Source: DAOUAM01 sp034433305
GTDB taxonomy: Bacteria; Chloroflexota; Dehalococcoidia; Lucifugimonadales; DAOUAM01
DNA length: 64,000 nt
Assembly (NCBI GenBank): GCA_034433305.1
Contig: DAOUAM010000039.1
Coordinates: 1 to 64,000, forward strand
Direction of reading: 5' to 3'
The notes beneath the pieces are model-generated. The model worked only from the letters and a program-made list of their open reading frames with translations. It made no database searches and had not been told where the DNA came from. The position numbers were made by a program, and so were the translations under genes. How positions within the stretch are numbered: position 1 is the first letter of the stretch; every line of letters starts with the position of its first letter. This document shows, in pieces, positions 1 to 8,402 of the stretch.

Positions 1-2
1 CC

Positions 3-422
3 CAGCCCGACCCGCCCCGCGTCGTGCCGCCGGAAGAGCTGCCATCTGAGCCGGCAGCTAGGCTTGAGGCCCAGTGGAGCGTTATACTGAGAGCATTACG
101 CAACAAAGGCAGACGCTTCAAGCTTGACGCTTTGCTGCGTGGCTGCAAGGAGCGAGAGGTAGCCGATAGCGTCGTGCGGCTGAAGTTCTCACACCGCTCC
201 CACGTGGAGCGTATGCAGCAGGAACTGGAGCACCCCGATACCCGCAAGGCGCTCAAGGACGCTGTGGCCAGCGCCATGGGCAGCCCCTACGAGGTAGAGA
301 TCGCGCTGGCTGGCGACAACGCCGGGCCGAGGCAGAGCGTCTCCCAGCGGAGCCACCTGGTGCGTGCCGCCCAGATGATGGGCGCCCGGGTGGTGGAAGA
401 GAAGGAGGAACAAGAGCCATGA
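3..422 (+). CDS. dnaX: DNA polymerase III subunit gamma/tau, C-terminal part (5' truncated)
   Basis: The reading frame is open from base 3 of the window, so the gene begins upstream and only the last ~139 residues are present. The piece has a Pro-rich stretch followed by a compact domain (EAQWSVILRALRNKG onward) like the C-terminal region of bacterial tau. That region binds other replisome parts, while the missing N-terminus would hold the clamp-loader ATPase. The stop overlaps the next ATG (ATGA at 419-422), so it is translationally coupled to ybaB. The dnaX-ybaB-recR order is widely conserved and is the main support for the name; the C-terminal domain alone is weakly conserved. Confidence 0.8.
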   Translation, partial: QPDPPRVVPPEELPSEPAARLEAQWSVILRALRNKGRRFKLDALLRGCKEREVADSVVRLKFSHRSHVERMQQELEHPDTRKALKDAVASAMGSPYEVEIALAGDNAGPRQSVSQRSHLVRAAQMMGARVVEEKEEQEP

Positions 423-727
423 TGAACAGGAACCTGCTCCGCCAGGCCCAGCAGCTCCAGAAACAGATGCAGAAGCTCCAGGAGGAACTGGAGAGCGCCA
501 CGGTGGAAGCCACGGCCGGAGGCGGCGTCGTCAAGGCGGTGGTCAGCGGCAAGATGCGACTGGAATCGCTGGCCATAGACCCCCAGGCAGTGGACCCTCA
601 GGACGTGCAGATGCTCCAGGACCTGGTCATGGCCGCCGTCAACGAGGCGCTCCAGAAGGCCCAGGAGCTGGCCGCCCAGAAGATGAGCGCCCTCACCGGC
701 GGCATGAAGATACCGGGGCTGATGTAG
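419..727 (+). CDS. YbaB/EbfC family nucleoid-associated protein
   Basis: A 102-residue protein of normal family length. The N-terminal half is an amphipathic coiled helix rich in Gln, Leu and Lys (LLRQAQQLQKQMQKLQEEL), followed by a beta segment (TAGGGVVKAVVSGKMRLESLAID) and a C-terminal helix, the YbaB tweezer fold. Family members form dimers that bind DNA. Two adjacent ATG codons are possible starts; the first overlaps the dnaX stop. It lies between dnaX and recR as in many bacteria. Confidence 0.93.
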   Translation: MMNRNLLRQAQQLQKQMQKLQEELESATVEATAGGGVVKAVVSGKMRLESLAIDPQAVDPQDVQMLQDLVMAAVNEALQKAQELAAQKMSALTGGMKIPGLM

Positions 728-860
728 CGCCGCTATACGATCCCCGCGCCGCAAGCCCCTGGCTACCTGGCGGGAACGGGCCGCCCATTTCAGCTTTGCG
801 CCAGATTTCAGGTAAAATAGAGGCAGGTAACCTATCTTACCCGACGCCGGAGTCAGCCCC

Positions 861-1469
861 ATGACATCTGACGGGTTCTCGGCTGTGGCGCCCGTGGCCC
901 AGCTTGTGGAGGAGCTGAACAAGCTGCCGGGCATCGGGCCAAAGACCGCTCAGCGCCTTACCTACTACCTGATACGCATGCCGGAGCAGCAGGCCCGCGC
1001 CCTGGCCGAGGCCATCGTCGCCGTCAAGGAGCGCATCGTCCTCTGTTCCCGCTGCTATAACATCACCGACGTCAACCCCTGCGCCATCTGCAGCGACCCC
1101 CAGCGCGACCAGGGCCGTATCTGCGTGGTGGAGGAGCCGCTGGACGTGCTGGCCCTGGAGCGGACCCGCACCTACAAGGGCCTCTACCACGTGCTCCACG
1201 GCGTTATTTCGCCCATGAACGGCATCGGCCCCGACGACCTCAAGATACAGCCGCTGCTTTCCAGGCTCAGGAGCGGGGTGCAGGAGGTCATCCTGGCCAC
1301 CAACCCCAACCTGGAGGGCGAGGCCACGGCCATGTACATCCACAAGCTCATCTCGCCCCTGGGCATCAGGGTGACGCGCCCGGCCCGTGGCCTGCCCATG
1401 GGTGGCGACCTGGAGTACGCCGACGAAGTGACCCTCAGCCGCGCCATCGAAGGGCGGCAGGAGTTTTAG
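861..1469 (+). CDS. recR: Recombination mediator protein RecR
   Basis: 202 residues, typical RecR length. The order of parts is a helix-hairpin-helix (LNKLPGIGPKTAQRL, about 16-30), a C4 zinc motif (CSRCYNITDVNPCAICSDP), a Toprim domain starting at ICVVEEPLDVLAL, and the C-terminal TRPARGLPMGGDLEY segment. RecR works with RecO (encoded next) to load RecA at gaps and ends. The start ATG has GGAG upstream. It is separated from ybaB by 133 bp, in which an A/T-rich TAAAAT box could serve a separate promoter. Confidence 0.97.
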   Translation: MTSDGFSAVAPVAQLVEELNKLPGIGPKTAQRLTYYLIRMPEQQARALAEAIVAVKERIVLCSRCYNITDVNPCAICSDPQRDQGRICVVEEPLDVLALERTRTYKGLYHVLHGVISPMNGIGPDDLKIQPLLSRLRSGVQEVILATNPNLEGEATAMYIHKLISPLGIRVTRPARGLPMGGDLEYADEVTLSRAIEGRQEF

Positions 1470-1471
1470 GG

Positions 1472-1558
1472 AGCTTTCAGCTATCAGCGGTCAGCGGCCA
1501 GCCTCCCAGGCGGTGTGGGGTGGACTGATAGCTGATGGCTGAAAGCTGATAGCTAAAG
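1472..1558. repeat. Dispersed inverted repeat (family A), copy between recR and recO
   Basis: An inverted repeat fills nearly the whole recR-recO gap. Arms are AGCTTTCAGCTATCAG at 1472-1487 and CTGATGGCTGAAAGCT at 1532-1547, one mismatch over 16 bp. Further units of the GCTGAT/GGCTGA type lie around them. Related copies are at 2345-2397 and 62006-62078. The element ends 2 bp before the recO start and may form a hairpin in the mRNA. Confidence 0.75.
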
Positions 1559-1560
1559 AA

Positions 1561-2346
1561 ATGTCCAGGCCCAGGAGCTACAAGACCGAGGCAGTCGTCC
1601 TCAAGCAGGTGCCGCTGGGCGAGGCGGACCGCATCCTCACGCTCTTCAGCCGGGACCTGGGCAAGCTGCGCGCCGTCGCCAAGGGCGTGCGCCGCGCCAA
1701 CAGCCGCCTCACGGGCCACCTGGATCTGCTGATGCACGTCCACGTCTCCCTGGCCCAGGGCAGGGACCTGGACGTGGTCACCGAGGCCGAGACCATCCAG
1801 AGCTTCCGGGGACTGCGGGAAGACCTGCACCGCCTGTCCAGGGCGCTGTACCTGGCCGAGCTGGTGGACAGCTTTTCCCAGGAGCAGTCGGCCAACGAGG
1901 AGCTTTACCAGTTGCTCCTGGACGCTCTGGGACTGCTGACGGAGGGCCAGCAGCCGGAGCAACTGCTGGCCTACTTCGAGTTGCGGCTGCTAGAGTACTC
2001 GGGCTTCAGGCCAGAGCTTTACTGGTGCGTGGAGTGTCGCGCCGAACTCAAGCCCGCCGACCACTTCTTCGCCTGTGGCCGCGGCGGCGTCATGTGCCCC
2101 GACTGCCGCACCCGGTCCACCGACGCCATGCTGCCGGCGCCGCTCAACGCCATGAAGGTGCTCCGCTTTCTCCAGCGCGAGGACTATGCAAAGGCGTCGT
2201 CCCTCAAGGTGCCGGCCCCGGTGGTGGAGGACATGGAGCGCCTGCTGCGCAGCTACATCCGCTACCTGCTGGAGCGCGACCTGAAGAGCGCCGACTTCAT
2301 GGACAGGGTGGCATCCGGCAGGCTCAGGGCCGCCACGCCTTTGTAG
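1561..2346 (+). CDS. recO: DNA repair protein RecO
   Basis: 261 residues. An N-terminal OB fold (YKTEAVVLKQVPLGEADRIL, TLFSRDLGKLRAVAKGVRR) is followed by a helical domain and a C4 zinc motif (CVECRAELKPADHFFACGRGGVMCPDCR, about 159-186). RecO anneals DNA and removes SSB together with RecR. The ATG directly follows a hairpin-forming repeat and lacks a clear Shine-Dalgarno sequence, so translation could depend on the repeat structure or on upstream coupling. A second copy of the same repeat family begins inside the stop codon. Confidence 0.95.
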   Translation: MSRPRSYKTEAVVLKQVPLGEADRILTLFSRDLGKLRAVAKGVRRANSRLTGHLDLLMHVHVSLAQGRDLDVVTEAETIQSFRGLREDLHRLSRALYLAELVDSFSQEQSANEELYQLLLDALGLLTEGQQPEQLLAYFELRLLEYSGFRPELYWCVECRAELKPADHFFACGRGGVMCPDCRTRSTDAMLPAPLNAMKVLRFLQREDYAKASSLKVPAPVVEDMERLLRSYIRYLLERDLKSADFMDRVASGRLRAATPL

Positions 2347-2397
2347 CTTTCAGCGGCCAGCCGTCAGCAGTCAGCTTCCCCACTGAAAGCTGACTGG
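2345..2397. repeat. Dispersed inverted repeat (family A), second copy
   Basis: AGCTTTCAG at 2345-2353 pairs with CTGAAAGCT at 2383-2391, with CAGC/GTCAGC units between. It lies between the convergent ends of recO and the SDR gene, so it may also act as a bidirectional terminator. It matches the copy before recO. Confidence 0.7.
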
Positions 2398-2400
2398 CCC

Positions 2401-3246
2401 CTACCTCAGCGTCGCGCGGCTGAGGAGGGCCTGGAAGAGCCGCTCGGGCAGCAGCCTGGTGCCCAGGATGCCCAGCCTGGCCTCGATGCCCACGGGATAG
2501 CGGAAGGCCGGCCGCCGCGAGCGTATGATCCTGTGGACGGCCTTCGCCACGTGGATAGGGTCGCCGGCGCGACGGTGAAAGCGGGCGTGCCGTGCGTCGT
2601 ACCTCTGGATGTAGGGGTAGTAGGGCAGCTCGCTGGAGCGCGCGCGCTCGCCGGACACCTGGTTCCGCTGGATCTCAGTGCGGAACAGCCCCGGCTCAAG
2701 GACGACGACGCGCACGCCGAAGGGCCATAGCTCCGTCCGCAGCGACTCGCTCAGCCCTTCCAGCGCGAACTTGCTGGCGGCGTAGGCCCCGTTGAAGGGC
2801 GTGCCCAGCCTGCCCAGCACCGAGCTGACGTTGATGATGGTGCCGCCGCGCTGGGCCAGCATCCCGGGCAGCACCGCCTTGATCATCCGCACGGCGCTGA
2901 AGAAGTTGGCCTCGAACTGGGCCTTTAGCTGCTCCATGGAAAGGCCCTCCACAGGCCCCCACAGGCTATAGCCCGCGTTGTTCACCAGCACGTCAATGGC
3001 CCCGACCTGCTCCAGCAGGCCGGGCATCACGGCGGCCACCGCCTCGTCGCTGTTGATATCCAGCTCCATGGCCCTGACGGCCAGGCCTTTCCTGGAGGCC
3101 TCCTGGCAAAGCCCTGCCAGGCGCTCCAGGGAGCGGCTCGTCCCTATGACCGAGTAGCCCTTCTCGGCCAGGTAGAGGGCAGTGGCCCTGCCTATCCCGG
3201 ATGACGCGCCTGTGATCAGCACAGTCTTGCCCTGACCATCTGGCAT
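2401..3246 (-). CDS. SDR family NAD(P)-dependent oxidoreductase
   Basis: 281 residues with classical short-chain dehydrogenase features. There is a cofactor loop TGASSGIG near residue 14, an NNAG motif (LVNNAGYSLWG), catalytic Ser in INVSSVLG, and YAASK (Tyr-x3-Lys). The C-terminal 60 residues are basic and longer than in minimal SDRs, as in the membrane-associated SDR branch acting on steroids or long-chain substrates. The true substrate cannot be read from sequence. It is transcribed away from the gene at 3345 and convergently with recO. Confidence 0.9.
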   Translation of the reverse strand: MPDGQGKTVLITGASSGIGRATALYLAEKGYSVIGTSRSLERLAGLCQEASRKGLAVRAMELDINSDEAVAAVMPGLLEQVGAIDVLVNNAGYSLWGPVEGLSMEQLKAQFEANFFSAVRMIKAVLPGMLAQRGGTIINVSSVLGRLGTPFNGAYAASKFALEGLSESLRTELWPFGVRVVVLEPGLFRTEIQRNQVSGERARSSELPYYPYIQRYDARHARFHRRAGDPIHVAKAVHRIIRSRRPAFRYPVGIEARLGILGTRLLPERLFQALLSRATLR

Positions 3247-3304
3247 ACCGGCCTCCCGAATGACGCCGAGGGGAGTGTGCCCCTGTCAGTCTCGCAGACA
3301 GGAC

Positions 3305-3326
3305 TATAATACACGAGTGGTATAAT
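3305..3326 (+). promoter_or_regulatory. Two TATAAT boxes before the LOG-like gene and enolase
   Basis: Perfect TATAAT hexamers occur at 3305-3310 and 3321-3326, 16 bp apart, just before the ATG at 3345. A short inverted repeat CCTGTC...GACAGG (3282-3302) ends just before the first box and could be an operator. No good -35 is seen. The second box leaves a short leader with GAGGAAG as ribosome-binding site (3334-3340). Confidence 0.55.
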
Positions 3327-3344
3327 CCCTGTTGAGGAAGTCCA

Positions 3345-3884
3345 ATGCAGCGGAAACTGATAATCTCGGTGATCGGAGCGGGGCAGGCCGACGCCGATGC
3401 CCAGGCGCTGGCCGAGGAGGTCGGCAGGGAGCTGGCCCGGCGTGGGGCCATCGTCGTGTGCGGCGGGCTGGCCGGCGTCATGGAGGCCGCCTGCCGTGGG
3501 GCCAAGTCCGCCGGCGGCACCACCATCGGCATCTTGCCGGGCAACGACCCCGCCAGCGCCAACCCATGGGTGGACATACCCATCTGCACCGGCATGGGCT
3601 ATGCCAGGAACGTCATCGTGGTCAAGAGCGGCCGCGCTGTCATAGCCATCAGCGGCGCCTATGGCACCCTGTCAGAGATTGGGCACGCTCTGGCCGACGG
3701 CATACCGGTAATTGGCCTGGGCACCTGGGCCATCCACCGGAACGGCCAGCCAGACAACTCCATAGTCCTGGCGCAGAGTCCCGTTGACGCCGTGGAGAAG
3801 GCCATAGAGGCGGCCAGGCGACGTGACGCGGCCTCGCCGGAAGCTACTCGCGTCCAGGCGGGCGCTCCGTACAGGGAGGGATAA
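3345..3884 (+). CDS. TIGR00725-type LOG/MoCo-carrier-like Rossmann protein
   Basis: 179 residues, a single Rossmann-like domain. Motifs typical of the TIGR00725/LOG superfamily are seen: VCGGLAGVMEAACRGAKSAGGTTIGILPG (split here as a nucleotide-binding loop and strand) and ISGAYGTLSEIGHAL. Relatives include cytokinin-activating LOG hydrolases and molybdenum-cofactor carrier proteins, so a nucleotide or cofactor ligand is likely but the reaction is unknown. Ribosome-binding site GAGG is 7 bp before the ATG. It sits 5 bp before the enolase start, suggesting one transcript. Confidence 0.85.
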   Translation: MQRKLIISVIGAGQADADAQALAEEVGRELARRGAIVVCGGLAGVMEAACRGAKSAGGTTIGILPGNDPASANPWVDIPICTGMGYARNVIVVKSGRAVIAISGAYGTLSEIGHALADGIPVIGLGTWAIHRNGQPDNSIVLAQSPVDAVEKAIEAARRRDAASPEATRVQAGAPYREG

Positions 3885-3889
3885 GGGAA

Positions 3890-5209
3890 GTGTGCGCGGC
3901 AACAAGAGGCAAGGGCAGGAGCACCATAAGGGAGGTCAAGGCCCGCGAGGTGCTGGACTCTCGCGGCAACCCCACGGTGGAGGTGGATGTCGTCCTGGAC
4001 GGTGGCGCATGGGGCCGGGCCGCCGTGCCCTCGGGCGCCAGCACGGGCGAGCATGAAGCACGCGAGTTGCGGGACAACGACCCGCGCCGCTACCTGAAGA
4101 AGGGCGTGCTGCAAGCCGTGGAGAACGTCCGCGGCGTCATCGCCCCGGCGGTCAGGGGCCGCCAGGCGACGGAGCAGGGGGAGATTGACAGGCTCCTCAA
4201 CGAGCTTGACGGCACGCCAGACAAGGGACGCCTGGGCGCCAACGCCATCCTGGGCGTGTCCATGGCCGTGGCCCGCGCGGCGGCCATGAGCAGGGGCGTA
4301 CCCCTGTACCAGTACCTCCACCGGGGCGAGGCCTTCAGGCTGCCCGTGCCCATGTTCAACATCATCAACGGCGGCAGGCACGCGGCCAACTCCACCGACA
4401 TCCAGGAGTTCATGGTCGTGCCCGCCGGGTTCGACAGCTTCCGCGAGGCCCTGAGGGCCGGCGTGGAGGTGTACCACCACCTGCGGGACCTGCTGCACAA
4501 GCGCGGCCTGTCCACCAACGTGGGCGACGAGGGCGGCTTCGCGCCGTCGCTGCCCTCCAACGTCGAGGCCGTGGAACTGGTGCTGGCGGCCATCGAGAAG
4601 GCCGGCTACAGGCCCGGCGACCAGTGCTTCATCGCCCTGGACGTCGCCGCATCGGAGTTCTACAAGGACGGTGTCTACTCGCTGGCGCGGGAGGGCCGCG
4701 CCCTGCGCCCGGACCAGCTCATCGAGCTGTACGAGCGCTGGGCCAGGGACTACCCTATCATCAGCATCGAGGACGGCATGGACGAGGAGGACTGGGGCAA
4801 CTGGAGCGCCCTGACCCAGCGACTGGGGGGCCGGGTGCAGCTCGTGGGCGACGACCTTTACACCACCAACCCCCAGCGCATACGCCAGGGGCTGGACACC
4901 GGCGCCAGCAATGCCGTGCTCATCAAGCTGAACCAGATAGGCACCGTGACGGAGACGCTCCAGGCCATAGACATGGCGCGGCAGCACGGCTGGGGCGCTG
5001 TCATCAGCCACCGCTCGGGCGAGACTGAGGACACTACCATCGCCGACCTGGCCGTGGGCACGGCGGCGGGCCAGATCAAGGCAGGCGCGCCTGCCAGGGG
5101 TGAGCGGACGGCCAAGTACAACCAGTTGCTGCGCATCGAGGAGGAGCTAGGTGACCGCGCCCGGTTCGCTGGCCGCGAGGCCTACAGCCGCTTCCTCGGC
5201 GGCCGGTAG
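3890..5209 (+). CDS. eno: Enolase (phosphopyruvate hydratase)
   Basis: 439 residues; interconverts 2-phosphoglycerate and phosphoenolpyruvate in glycolysis. Key motifs are VLDSRGNPTVEV, GANAILGVS, GDEGGFAPS (general acid/base Glu region), metal ligands in IALDVAASEF, SIEDGMDEEDW and LVGDDLYTTN, catalytic Lys in VLIKLNQIGTV, and SHRSGETED. The assigned GTG start gives about 12 extra N-terminal residues over usual enolases and has a poor ribosome-binding site. An ATA codon at 3926, preceded by AGGAG at 3917-3921, sits where most enolases start; a non-canonical start is possible but unproven. Confidence 0.97.
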   Translation: MCAATRGKGRSTIREVKAREVLDSRGNPTVEVDVVLDGGAWGRAAVPSGASTGEHEARELRDNDPRRYLKKGVLQAVENVRGVIAPAVRGRQATEQGEIDRLLNELDGTPDKGRLGANAILGVSMAVARAAAMSRGVPLYQYLHRGEAFRLPVPMFNIINGGRHAANSTDIQEFMVVPAGFDSFREALRAGVEVYHHLRDLLHKRGLSTNVGDEGGFAPSLPSNVEAVELVLAAIEKAGYRPGDQCFIALDVAASEFYKDGVYSLAREGRALRPDQLIELYERWARDYPIISIEDGMDEEDWGNWSALTQRLGGRVQLVGDDLYTTNPQRIRQGLDTGASNAVLIKLNQIGTVTETLQAIDMARQHGWGAVISHRSGETEDTTIADLAVGTAAGQIKAGAPARGERTAKYNQLLRIEEELGDRARFAGREAYSRFLGGR

Positions 5210-5230
5210 CAGGCCAGCGCGCCGCATGCC

Positions 5231-5569
5231 ATGAAGACGCCCGAGGGCAGGCCATCGTCCCTGGAGAGCATTCGTGAGGCGCTGGCGCCGGTGCTCAGGC
5301 AGGCCGGTGCCTGCAAGGCCATCGTCTTCGGCTCCTATGCCCGCGGCGAGGCCGACGAGTACAGCGACCTGGACCTGATTATCGTCGCCGAGACGGACCT
5401 GCCCTTCTTCAAGCGCCACGAGCGCTTCTCGGGCATCCACGATGTCTGGCGCAAGGGGCTGGACCTGCTCATCTACACCCCCACTGAGCTTGCGCAGATG
5501 CAGGCCGAAGGCAGGCCCTTTATCCAGCGGGCGCTGGCGGAGGGCGTCGTTATCTATGAAAAACAGTAA
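5231..5569 (+). CDS. MNT-type nucleotidyltransferase (antitoxin of HEPN/MNT pair)
   Basis: 112 residues with the minimal nucleotidyltransferase motif GSYARGEADEYSDLDL, an exact GS-x10-DxD (G34, S35, D46, D48). In type VII toxin-antitoxin systems such proteins AMPylate and silence the HEPN ribonuclease toxin encoded beside them. Here the HEPN gene overlaps its 3' end by 14 bp, so expression is coupled. It follows enolase by 21 bp but has no related function, and may ride on the same transcript. There is no strong ribosome-binding site before its ATG. Confidence 0.88.
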   Translation: MKTPEGRPSSLESIREALAPVLRQAGACKAIVFGSYARGEADEYSDLDLIIVAETDLPFFKRHERFSGIHDVWRKGLDLLIYTPTELAQMQAEGRPFIQRALAEGVVIYEKQ

Positions 5570-5960
5570 GGCGGAAGCGACGCGCTGGCTGCGCCAGGCG
5601 GAGAACGACCTGGCGGCGGCCCGGCTGGTACTGCAGGGAGGCTTCTTTGCCCAGGCGTGCTTCATGGCGCACCAGGTGGCAGAGAAAGCCCTGAAGGCCC
5701 TTGCTTACCTCCGTGGGGACAGATTTGTGATAGGGCATTCGCTGGTGGAGCTCGCCTCGACGCTGGAAAACAGCCATCCCCAGGTCAGGGAATTCCTGCG
5801 GCTGCTCAGCGCCCTGGACAGGTACTACCTGCCGACCCGCTACCCCGACGCGCTGCCCGGTGGCGTGCCCTTCGAGACCTTCCAGCGGGACGAGGCCCAG
5901 GAGGCGGTGGAAGGCGCCGCCAGGGTGGTGGCCAGTGTCCAGGAAGTCCTCCAGAAGTGA
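5556..5960 (+). CDS. HEPN domain protein (toxin partner of MNT)
   Basis: 134 residues, all-helical HEPN fold: ATRWLRQAENDLAAARLVL, then a Cys/His helix (QACFMAHQVAEKALKAL) and the putative ribonuclease motif R56-FVIG-H61 (RX4H). In characterised HepT toxins the motif is RX4HxY, and the Tyr is the AMPylation target; here the residues after His are Ser-Leu, so that Tyr is absent. The ATG at 5556 was chosen because homologous sequence starts at SKAEATRWLRQAE and it overlaps the MNT stop. Toxin activity is inferred, not shown. Confidence 0.85.
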   Translation: MKNSKAEATRWLRQAENDLAAARLVLQGGFFAQACFMAHQVAEKALKALAYLRGDRFVIGHSLVELASTLENSHPQVREFLRLLSALDRYYLPTRYPDALPGGVPFETFQRDEAQEAVEGAARVVASVQEVLQK

Positions 5961-5995
5961 CTGCATGGTGACCCCGCCAGGGTATGCAGGCGGTG

Positions 5996-6022
5996 TTGTG
6001 CGCGGAAAGTTGGGGTTATAAT
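5996..6022 (+). promoter_or_regulatory. Promoter for GAPDH gene
   Basis: TATAAT at 6017-6022 with TTGTGC at 5996-6001, spacer 15 bp, which is short. The ATG lies 53 bp downstream after AAGGAGAA. The box is in the only gap between the HEPN gene and GAPDH. Confidence 0.5.
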
Positions 6023-6074
6023 GAAGAGTGACCACGGCCTCGTCTGAGAACCCTATCACGGAAGGAGAACTGTC

Positions 6075-7088
<1,014 letters not shown>

Positions 7089-7100
7089 GGCGCGGGGCAA

Positions 7101-7268
7101 GGCCAGCCCCCTCTCTGGCTCTCCCCCAGTGAGGGCGAGGACCCTCCCTTCCCCCATTGGGGGAAGGCCAGGAAGGGGGCCAGAGGCCAGCCCCCTCTCT
7201 GGCTCTCCCCCAATGGGGGCGAGGACCCTCCCTTCCCCCCGTGGGGGAAGGCCAGGAAGGGGGCCAGA
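7101..7268. repeat. 84-bp tandem duplication of palindromic C-rich repeat (family B)
   Basis: Two nearly identical 84-bp units, 7101-7184 and 7185-7268, differ at a few bases. Each has CCCCC-ATT/A-GGGGG-type palindromes and ends whose sequences are reverse complements with small differences, so each can fold into a long hairpin. Related single copies lie at 18323-18430 (opposite orientation) and 30751-30870. The unit lies downstream of GAPDH. Confidence 0.85.
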
Positions 7269-7461
7269 GGCCTGTCAGGTGTTCCACAGGTCTGTACGCG
7301 TCCACGTTACAGAGGTGTCTGGCCAGTACACTCGTGCAGCCAGGGGGGAGAGTCCGAGAGGGGCCAAAGGCCCGCCCCTTTCCTTCTCTCCCCCGCTGAG
7401 AGCGGCGGGCCTATGATGCGCCTGGCGCACGTGAGGTCTGCCTGCCCTGGAGAGGCCCAGC
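7269..7461. other. Intergenic region before the DinB-like gene
   Basis: No gene seen. It contains TGTCTGGCCAGTACAC at 7316-7331, a 16-mer repeated exactly at 19928-19943, and a further C-rich hairpin-forming stretch around 7350-7400. With the preceding tandem repeat it makes 373 bp without coding sequence. Confidence 0.6.
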
Positions 7462-8304
7462 ATGGTCGCCACCGCTGACAAGACGAAGGAACATATACAG
7501 CTTATCCGGGACCTGTCCAACGAGCTGGCGGCTTTCTTCTACGCGCTGCCCGAGGACATCTGGCGCAACGCGGAGCAGTACGCCAGCGCCTGCCAGGAGT
7601 GGAAGATCGCTGATGTGGTGACCCATCTCATCGCATGCGCGCACCAGTACCACCTGAGCCTTTCGCGTGCGCTCAAAGGCGATGTGTCGCCGCCCATGGG
7701 CTACCGGCGCCTGGTGGGCAAGGCCGACACCGACGCGCTGGTGGCCCTGCGACAGGCCTACTTCGAGGACCTGTTCCCGGAGTTCAATGCCAGTTGCCGG
7801 CTGTTGAACAGCCTGCTGGTCTCTCTCCAGCCGGAGGACTACGAGCGCCCCACCTGGCACCCCCTGGGCGTCGTGCCGGCCCGGCGCATTGTGGAGTACC
7901 GGCTGATGGAGCTGGCGGTACATGGCTGGGACATCCGGTACGGGCTGGACCGCTCCGCCGCGCTGCCCCCAAAGGCGCTCCCGTTCCTGGTGGAGTGGCT
8001 GAGTCACTGGCTCAGGCTGTGCTTCCGAGAGGGGGCGCGCCTGGAGGTGCCCGTGCGCTACCGCTTCCAGGTCGCGGGGCCTGAGGCCAGGAGCTACGAC
8101 GTGGTCATCAGCGGGGATGACTTTCGCCTCACGCCCTCAGAGGACGCACCGGCCCATGTGACCTTCCGCTGCGACGCCAACACGTATATACTCTTCGGCA
8201 TGGGCCGGTTGCCCCTGGCACGCTCTGTGCGCCGTGGCCGCCTGGCCTTCGAGGGGGACGAGAAGCTGGCATCGGGTTTCGCCGACTGGTTCCCTCCCGT
8301 GTAG
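7462..8304 (+). CDS. Maleylpyruvate isomerase / DinB-like metal-binding family protein
   Basis: 280 residues. The N-terminal ~170 residues resemble the MDMPI/DinB four-helix bundle, with His residues suited to metal binding in DVVTHLIACAHQYH and ELAVHGWDIRYG. The C-terminal ~100 residues look like the SCP2-like domain that follows it in actinobacterial proteins. Relatives include mycothiol-dependent maleylpyruvate isomerase, but most members are of unknown substrate and thiol use here cannot be inferred. It is monocistronic, between a repeat region and the pdxS promoter. Confidence 0.78.
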   Translation: MVATADKTKEHIQLIRDLSNELAAFFYALPEDIWRNAEQYASACQEWKIADVVTHLIACAHQYHLSLSRALKGDVSPPMGYRRLVGKADTDALVALRQAYFEDLFPEFNASCRLLNSLLVSLQPEDYERPTWHPLGVVPARRIVEYRLMELAVHGWDIRYGLDRSAALPPKALPFLVEWLSHWLRLCFREGARLEVPVRYRFQVAGPEARSYDVVISGDDFRLTPSEDAPAHVTFRCDANTYILFGMGRLPLARSVRRGRLAFEGDEKLASGFADWFPPV

Positions 8305-8328
8305 GCGGCCTTGAGGCGGGCCGGTTCA

Positions 8329-8357
8329 TTGTCAAGCCCTTTTGGCAAGAGTATAAT
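8329..8357 (+). promoter_or_regulatory. Sigma-70-type promoter for pdxST
   Basis: TTGTCA at 8329-8334, 17-bp spacer, TATAAT at 8352-8357. This is the best-formed consensus promoter in the first 20 kb. The pdxS ATG lies 45 bp downstream of the -10 with GGAGGA as ribosome-binding site. Confidence 0.8.
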
Positions 8358-8402
8358 ATCGCCTAGAGTTACCAGAGTTGTTATCTGGCTGGAGGACCAT
8401 GC

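Noticed and set aside
3926..3928. ATA start codon for enolase
   Set aside because: Position and AGGAG upstream are suggestive, but ATA starts are very rare and GTG at 3890 is in frame; only noted.
7101..7268. CRISPR array
   Set aside because: Only two long adjacent copies without unique spacers; palindromic repeat instead. No CRISPR array or cas gene was seen anywhere.
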